Shown piece after piece: positions 58,440 through 64,000 of a DNA stretch of 64,000 bases; the stretch's first letter is position 1, and each line of letters starts with the position of its first letter. Where the stretch lies: positions 20,666,532-20,730,531 of the forward strand of contig NW_026947503.1 of the NCBI RefSeq assembly GCF_034190915.1. Reading direction: 5' to 3'. The position numbers were made by a program, and so were the translations under genes. The notes under the pieces were generated by a model, which worked only from the letters and a program-made list of their open reading frames with translations, was not told the origin of the DNA and did no database searches. Source of the DNA: Cavia porcellus. Lineage: Eukaryota > Chordata > Mammalia > Rodentia > Caviidae.

Positions 58440-60428
58440 ATTTCAAGCTGCACCCATTAACTGATAAGTATCTCAGTGTGATCCTTCTTTATAGCTGAAT
58501 AGTTGTATAAAAATACCACAACTTTTTTATCCATTCCTCAGTTGATGGACATTTGGGTTGTTTCCAAGATCTGACGATTACAAATTGTGTTGCTATAAAC
58601 ATAGGTGCGCATATATTACTGTGGTATGATGCTTTCAGTTCTTCTGGGAATATGCCTAGAAGTGGAATAGCTGGAACAAATGGGACTTCCAGTCCCAGCT
58701 TTTTGAGAAATCTCCAGACTGACCTCCACAAAGGTTGTACCAGTCTACACTCCCACCAACAGTGCAGAAGAGTTCTTTTTTCCCCACAGCCTCTCCAGCA
58801 TGTGTTGTTGTTGGTTTTCTTGATCCTGGCCATTCTTTCAAGAGTGAGATGGAATCTCAGTGTGGTTTTAATTTGCATTTCTCTAATGACCAATGATGCT
58901 GAACATTTTTCATGTATTTATTTGCCATTTGTGTTTCTTCATCTGAGAAGTGTGTATTCATCTCAGATGCCCATTTTCGGATTGGATCTTTGAATTTTGG
59001 GGGTCTGAGTTTTTTAAATTCTTTATATGTTTTAGACAAAAGACCCTTGTCTGAGGGGGAGTTCACTAAGATCTTTTCCCAGTGCGTGGGTTTTCTTTTC
59101 ACTGTGCTGGAGATTTTTTTTGACATGCAGAAACTTTTTAATAAGAGGTGGTCCCAGTTATTGATTCTGGGAAGTGTTTCCCGTGCAGTTTGAGTGCTGT
59201 TCATGAATTCTCTACCTACCCCTATGTCTTCAAGGTTTCTACCCAATTTGTTTTCCAATAGATTTAGTGTTTCTGTTTTAATATTCAGATCTTTGATCCA
59301 TTTAGATTTTAATTTAGTACATGGTGATAGACATGGGTCTAGTTTTAGTTTTCAGCAAATGGAGAACCAGTTTTTCCAACACCATTATTAAAGAGACAGT
59401 CGTTCTTCCAGTGAACCTGCTTGGCTCCTTTATCAAAGATAAGGTGGTTGAGTGTGTTTGTAGTTGTGGTTGTACCTTCAAATCTATTCCATTGATCTTT
59501 GGCTCTGTTTTGATTCCAGTACCATGTTGATTTTACTACTGTTGCTTTGTAGTATTTCAAGTCAGGGATTGTGATACCTCCTGCCTTGCCTTTGCTGCTT
59601 AGAATTGCCTTTGCTATTCTAGGTCTCTTCTGGTTCCAGATGAATTTTAGGAGTGATTTCTTTGGATCTGTAAGGTATGCTGATGGAATGTTTATTGGGA
59701 TTGCATTGAATCTGTATAACAGTTTTGGGAGAATGGCCATTTGCACAAGGGATGTCTTTCCATTTTCTGAGATCATCTTCAATTTCTTCTTTCAGTGTAT
59801 TATAATTTTCCCTGTATAGGTCTTTCACTTCTTTCATAAGAGTAATTCCTAAATATTTCATTTTTTTGCTTGCTAGTGTGAAGAGTGTGGCTTCTCTTAT
59901 TTCCCTCTCTGTGATTTTGTTGTTAGTGTATAGGAATGCTATTGATTTTTGAGTATTGATTTTGTATCCAGCTACATTACTGAATTTATTTATTATATCT
60001 AAGAATCTTTCAATGGAGTTTAGGGGATCTTCTATGTAGAGTATCATGTCATCTGCAAACAATGATAATTTAAGTTCTTCTTCTTTTCCTATCTTTACCC
60101 CTTTTATTTCTCTCTCATCTAATTGCTCTGGCTAGTACTTCCAGTACTATATTAAATAGGAGTGGGGATAAAGGACATCCTTGTCTTGTGCCTGATTTTA
60201 AAGTAAAGGCTTTCAATCTTTGGCCATTTGGTATGATAGTGGCTGTTGGTTTGTCATAGATGGCTTTTATTATATTGAGGTAAAGATCATCTATTCCAAT
60301 TTTCTGTGAATTCCTTATCATGAATGAATATTAAGACCTTATGGAAAGCTTTTTCTGCATCTATAGAAATGATCATATGATTCTTACTTTTGGCTTTATT
60401 GATATGGTGGATTACATTTATTGATTTA
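58440..60428 (-). pseudogene. L1-C ORF2 RT to C-terminus, degenerate
   Basis: Contains [19 protein letters not shown] (about 60150), the RT catalytic motif in MFADDMILY (60062 down), and [20 protein letters not shown]. The Cys-rich motif is [18 protein letters not shown] (about 58800). At least three frameshifts split it, and a small deletion near 58500 changes the extreme C-terminus. Confidence 0.88.
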
Positions 60429-60443
60429 TACCATAGTACTTCT
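60429..60443 (-). repeat. TSD of L1-C (5' side)
   Basis: taccatagtacttct; see 56922-56936. Confidence 0.85.
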
Positions 60444-60617
60444 ATTTATCTTCCTCAATTTTTGCAATCCCAATAATATACAAACCACATTTCAAGGACA
60501 ACAGAATCAGTACTCTGTTCCTCCACTAATTGATTATATCCAATTGTCTAAATGCTTTGGGTTAACCATCAGCATATCATTGAAAAAGAAAGACTTCTTC
60601 CAAACATAGAGCTCAAC
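60444..60617. other. Unique sequence
   Basis: No feature recognised. Confidence 0.45.
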
Positions 60618-60803
60618 CCTTCCCAAACTTTAATGTGAAATGGAAACACCCATGTGGTCTGTTAAAGGCCCAGACAGCTGGACCTTGGTACCAAGAGATC
60701 TGATCAGGAGTGTTGAGTGTGGTCTGGGAATTTGGTTTTATTGTCAGCACCAGCTGATGCTACATCTGGGGGTGACATCACACACTTTGAGAACCACTGA
60801 GTT
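60618..60803 (+). mobile_element. hAT-like DNA transposon fossil
   Basis: The order ttcccaaactttaatgtgaa, atgtggtctgttaaaggccc, ccagctgatgctacatctgg and actttgagaaccactgag follows the consensus order of short non-autonomous hAT-Charlie elements. Confidence 0.55.
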
Positions 60804-61204
60804 AATTAATGCATACCCAGGGCAGTACTCCTTAGTCTACAAAATGAGAACTTACTGCATAAGAAGCAGCTGAAAAAGCTTTAAAATTTTTAAAGTTTCA
60901 TAGGGGTTAGAAATCTGGAATGGCAACAAAATTTGAGAGTGCTTTGTTAAAATTTACTAAAATTTGAGAACTCTAACTAAACATTGAGAATTCCTTGACT
61001 ATGGTTTTGTTGAAAGGCCAGTGGTTCATCAGCAGCACATGGGAATGTAAGTTAGGAGAAATTAAAATGCAATCATGTTTTATAAACTCTGTTTAAGAGT
61101 TTATAAAGAGTTAAACTCTGTAAGGGACTCTGACACATGCCAAAGTTTGGAAATTCTTGGGGCAGGCTAACTTCATAAAAGTGCCATTCCCTCACCATTT
61201 TCTT
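60804..61204. other. Unique sequence
   Basis: Contains a local tandem of gagtttataaagagtttaaac-like words near 61080-61120. Nothing else seen. Confidence 0.45.
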
Positions 61205-61390
61205 CTTTCTAGTTTGTTTTTGTTTTGTTTTGTTTCAGTTTTGTTTTTGAGACATGGTTTTGCTATGTAGTTCAGGCTGGCCTTGAACTCACTATGTACC
61301 CTGGTTGGTTTCAAACTCACTGTGACCTCCTGCCTCAGCCTCCTAAGTGCAGGGATCACAGGAGTGCAGCACCATGCATATCTTCTTTTT
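61205..61390 (-). mobile_element. B1-like SINE, antisense
   Basis: A tttg-rich tail, ttttgctatgtagttcaggc, ggccttgaactcactatgta, an internally repeated ggtttcaaactcactgtgac, and agtgcagggatcacagg. The internal repeat matches that of the sense copy at 11314-11470. Confidence 0.75.
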
Positions 61391-61845
61391 CTAGTTTTGT
61401 GTGTTCACTGGAGAACATGTTTGCTTATGTTTTTGGCATTTCTTAAGCTTCAGGAAGTTAATCTGCCACGTGGAAAAGATGGCCTGGAAAGAAATCCTGA
61501 TTTAGAAGGAAATTTACTTGATACATGATATTGTTTTTAAAAATATTATGGTGGCAATGTAACATAAATTTACAGTTTTTAGCAAATTTAAGTTTGCAAT
61601 TAAGTGGCAGTGGTTACAGCCATGTCGTTGTGCAGCCATCACCTCTGAACCGAAACTTGGTGCCTATTAAACAATCTCTCCTCCTTTAGCTTGGGACGGT
61701 AAATGCGGTCATCTAGCTGTGCAGCTCATCTCCAGACCTTCTTTCATCTTACAAATCTGAAAGTCAGTTAGGATGGTGTAGGTAGTGGGAAATAGGTGAC
61801 AAGTTTGGAATGGTGAATAAAACATGCTCCTTTTTTTTTTTTTTC
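61391..61845. other. Unique sequence
   Basis: No feature recognised apart from a T run at 61831-61844. Confidence 0.45.
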
Positions 61846-61973
61846 AAGATTTCACTGCCCTGGGGCTGGGGATTTAGCTCAGCAGCATACGTGCCTGCCT
61901 TGCAAGTGTGTAGTCATGAGTTTGATCCCCGGTACAAAAAAAAAAAAAAAAAAAAAAAAAGATTTCACTGCCC
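61846..61973 (+). mobile_element. Very young ID-type SINE, perfect TSD
   Basis: The body (61862-61936, tggggctggggatttagctc to gtttgatccccggtac) is followed by an uninterrupted run of about 25 A. It lies between exact copies of aagatttcactgccc (61846-61860 and 61959-61973). It inserted almost at the 5' edge of the L1 fragment that follows. Confidence 0.93.
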
Positions 61974-61989
61974 AAACAGATAGTAGCAA

Positions 61990-64000
61990 ATCATCAAGAA
62001 GATTACACACCATGAGAAAGTACAATTCATCCCAGGGATGCAGGGATGGCTCAACATACATAAATCCATAAATATAATAATACACCATATTAACAGAGCC
62101 TGGGACAAAAATCACATGATCACCTCAATAGATGCAGAAAAAGTTTTTGACAAAGTCCAGCACCCATTCATGATAAAAATCGTACAGAAAATTAGAATAG
62201 ATAGTGTTTATCTCAATCTGATAAAAGCCATGTACGACAAACCAACAGCCTACATCATACTAAATGAACAAAATCTGAAAATGTGCCCTCTAAAATCAGA
62301 AACGGGACAAAGATGGCTTATTCAGCATAGTTCTGGAAACTAGCTGAAGCCATGAGACAAGAGAAAGAAATAAAAACAATAAAGATAGGAAAGGAAAAAG
62401 TTAAACTATTGTTATTTGCTAAGCAGAGTTTGTACCTTACTTAGAAGATCCCAAAAGCTTCACCAAAATCTTCTAGATTTAATGAGTCAATTCAGTAATG
62501 TATCTAGTTACAAAGACAACACTCAAAAATCAATAGCCTTCCTGTACATGAATATCAAACTCACTGAGAGAGAAATCAGGATGAAAGGGTTTTGGCCCAG
62601 ACAGGACTTTGTAGCTGGTAAAGCCTCAGCCGGAACCAAGGAGCTCTATCTCCCCCACCTCTAGGAATCTACCTCTGGCACCAAACTAGTGCCAATGGGC
62701 TACCTGTGCGTCCCTAATGCCCCCTCAGGCACCACCCCTAACCTAAGCTACATATAGGCCCCCACTCTACGTGTTCCACGGAGAGATCGCTGATCCCGGG
62801 GTGGAAATGCCACGCCCCAGGAGCTCGGGGGTCTCTCCCCACATTCTCAAAATAAAGGTCATTTATATTTCATGCTTCTTATCTTTTCAGCCGCCGCTGG
62901 TCCCCTACAGTTCTATCACGGGAAAACAATACATTTTACAATAGCAGCCAAAAAAAGAAAGATCTAGGAATCACTTTACTAAGGTGTGGAAGACCTCTAC
63001 ATTGAAATTAAAAAAGGAGATTGAAGAGGATATTAGAAAATGGAGAGATATCCCATACTCTTGGGTAGGAAGAACCAATATAGTGACAAAGGCCATACTT
63101 CCAAAACTGTTATACGCTATCTTCAATGCAACTATTCAGTGCAATCCCAATCAAAATTCCAATAGCACGTCTCACAGAATTAGAGAAAACAACCCTAAAA
63201 TTCATCTGGAACCAGAAGAGACCTAGAAGCAAAGGCAATCCTGGGTAACAAAGGCAAGACAGGGAGCATCACAACCCCTGACTTGAAATTATACCATAAA
63301 GCGACTGTAATAAAAAGTGCAGTAATGGAAAAAAAAAAGACCCAAAGATGAATGGAGCAGATTAGAAGATGCAGAAATAGCTCCAGACACACTAAGCCAT
63401 TTTATCTTTGACAAAGGTGCCAAACATATTCACTGGAAGAAAGATAGCCCCTTTAATAAATGGTGCTAGAAAAACTGTCTCTCTACACATGCCAAAAATT
63501 AAAACGACCCATATCTTTCACCATGCACTAAGCTAAAATCAGAATGAATCAACGATCTTAATATTAAAACAGAAACATGAAATCTGCTGGAAGACAGAGT
63601 AGGTAAAACTCTTGAAGACATTGGTATAGGCAGATTTTTTATGAATAAAACCCCTATGGCATAGGAACTATCACAAAGAATCTGCAACAGGGATCTCACC
63701 CTATTGAAAAGCTTTTGCACAGCAAGAGAGACTACCAGCAGAGTGATCCACAACATGGAAGAAAATGTTTGTCAGCTGTCCCTCAGACAAAGGTTTACTA
63801 TTGAGAACATATAAGGAACTCAAAACAAGCAGTCTCCCCATATTTAAAGATGCAAACCAAAAATAAGCATCAGAGATGAATACACACTTCTCAAAAGAAG
63901 AAACACAAACAGCAAGTAAATATGTGAAAAAATGTTCAGCATCACTGGTCATTTGAGAGATACAAATTAAAACAACACTGAGATTCCACCTCATCCCAGA
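61990..64000 (+). pseudogene. L1-D ORF2, degenerate
   Basis: Shows [16 protein letters not shown] (62038), [18 protein letters not shown] (about 62120) and [16 protein letters not shown]. The catalytic FADD is replaced: the site reads [10 protein letters not shown] at about 62405. After the LTR come [19 protein letters not shown] and [11 protein letters not shown], then many stops. Enzymatically dead. Confidence 0.85.
62577..62923 (+). mobile_element. Solo LTR inside L1-D
   Basis: The L1 reading gagagaaatcagg..aaaacaatac is interrupted by 62582-62918. The insertion starts tgaaaggg and ends ttctatca, near-inverted TG...CA ends. The flanks are cagga (62577-62581) and cggga (62919-62923), a 5-bp TSD with one mismatch. 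Inside are ctacatataggccc (TATA-like, about 62750) and aataaa (about 62852), in U3-R order. GC-rich relative to neighbours. No retroviral genes. Confidence 0.7.

Larger units (their letters stand above)
56937..60428 (-). mobile_element. 5'-truncated L1 insertion (L1-C) with TSD
   Basis: A 3.5-kb minus-strand insertion: A-rich tail, 3' UTR (56937-58439) and ORF2 from the reverse-transcriptase domain to the C-terminus. It stops at 60428 inside the RT region, typical of incomplete reverse transcription, and 15-bp TSDs flank it. Confidence 0.9.
61974..64000 (+). mobile_element. L1 fragment (L1-D), runs off the window
   Basis: Starts in the ORF2 reverse-transcriptase domain (gcaaatcatcaagaagatta) and continues in ORF2 order to the window end (ggtcatttgagagatacaaa). 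A solo LTR at 62582-62918 interrupts it. More diverged from L1-A, -B and -C than those are from each other. Confidence 0.85.

Overview
This is a stretch of mammalian nuclear DNA that looks like a gene desert or a very large intron. I find no host gene I can name. The genome is probably a rodent outside the mouse/rat group. The evidence is abundant tRNA-derived ID-type SINEs (body starting ggggctggggatttagctca, B box gttcgatccc, then A tails), B1-like 7SL SINEs and B1+ID dimers, together with MaLR/ERVL LTRs and several lineage-specific L1s. Beaver or another castorimorph is my first guess, but nothing in the window proves the species.

Layout. 1-1680: old repeats (MaLR LTR, two hAT fossils, an old L1 piece). 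1681-5127: the best feature, a young L1-derived element with intact ORF1 but no ORF2 (a 'half-L1', HAL1-like), with a GC-rich tandem-monomer 5' UTR, a 350-residue ORF1, a modular 3' UTR, a poly(A) tail and a perfect 21-bp target-site duplication (TSD). 5918-9065: an older relative of the same design on the opposite strand, with its own TSD and a duplicated 3' end. 9.1-33.8 kb: unique AT-rich DNA with ancient L1, L2-like and MIR fragments, MaLR/MLT1 LTRs, B1/ID SINEs, microsatellites and a possible ERVK-like R-U5/primer-binding-site fragment (14.7-14.9 kb). 33.8-38.0 kb: nested old L1 fragments carrying LTRs, SINEs and a 757-bp L1-related insertion with no ORF (36795-37551). 38.0-44.5 kb: mostly unique. 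44.5-53.8 kb: a nearly full-length but decayed minus-strand L1 that hosts a 796-bp LTR-like insertion, a second L1 endonuclease fragment, and a plus-strand L1 3' end. 53.8-56.9 kb: mostly unique. 56.9-60.4 kb: a minus-strand 5'-truncated L1 with TSD. 60.4-64.0 kb: SINEs, including a very young ID copy, and a plus-strand L1 containing a solo LTR and running off the window.

How the parts work together. The only apparently intact protein gene is the ORF1 of the ORF2-less element. By analogy with known HAL1 and other non-autonomous elements, its RNA and RNA-binding protein would need the reverse transcriptase/endonuclease of a full L1. Every ORF2 copy in this window is broken, so that enzyme would have to come from elsewhere in the genome. 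The SINEs depend on L1 enzymes in the same way.
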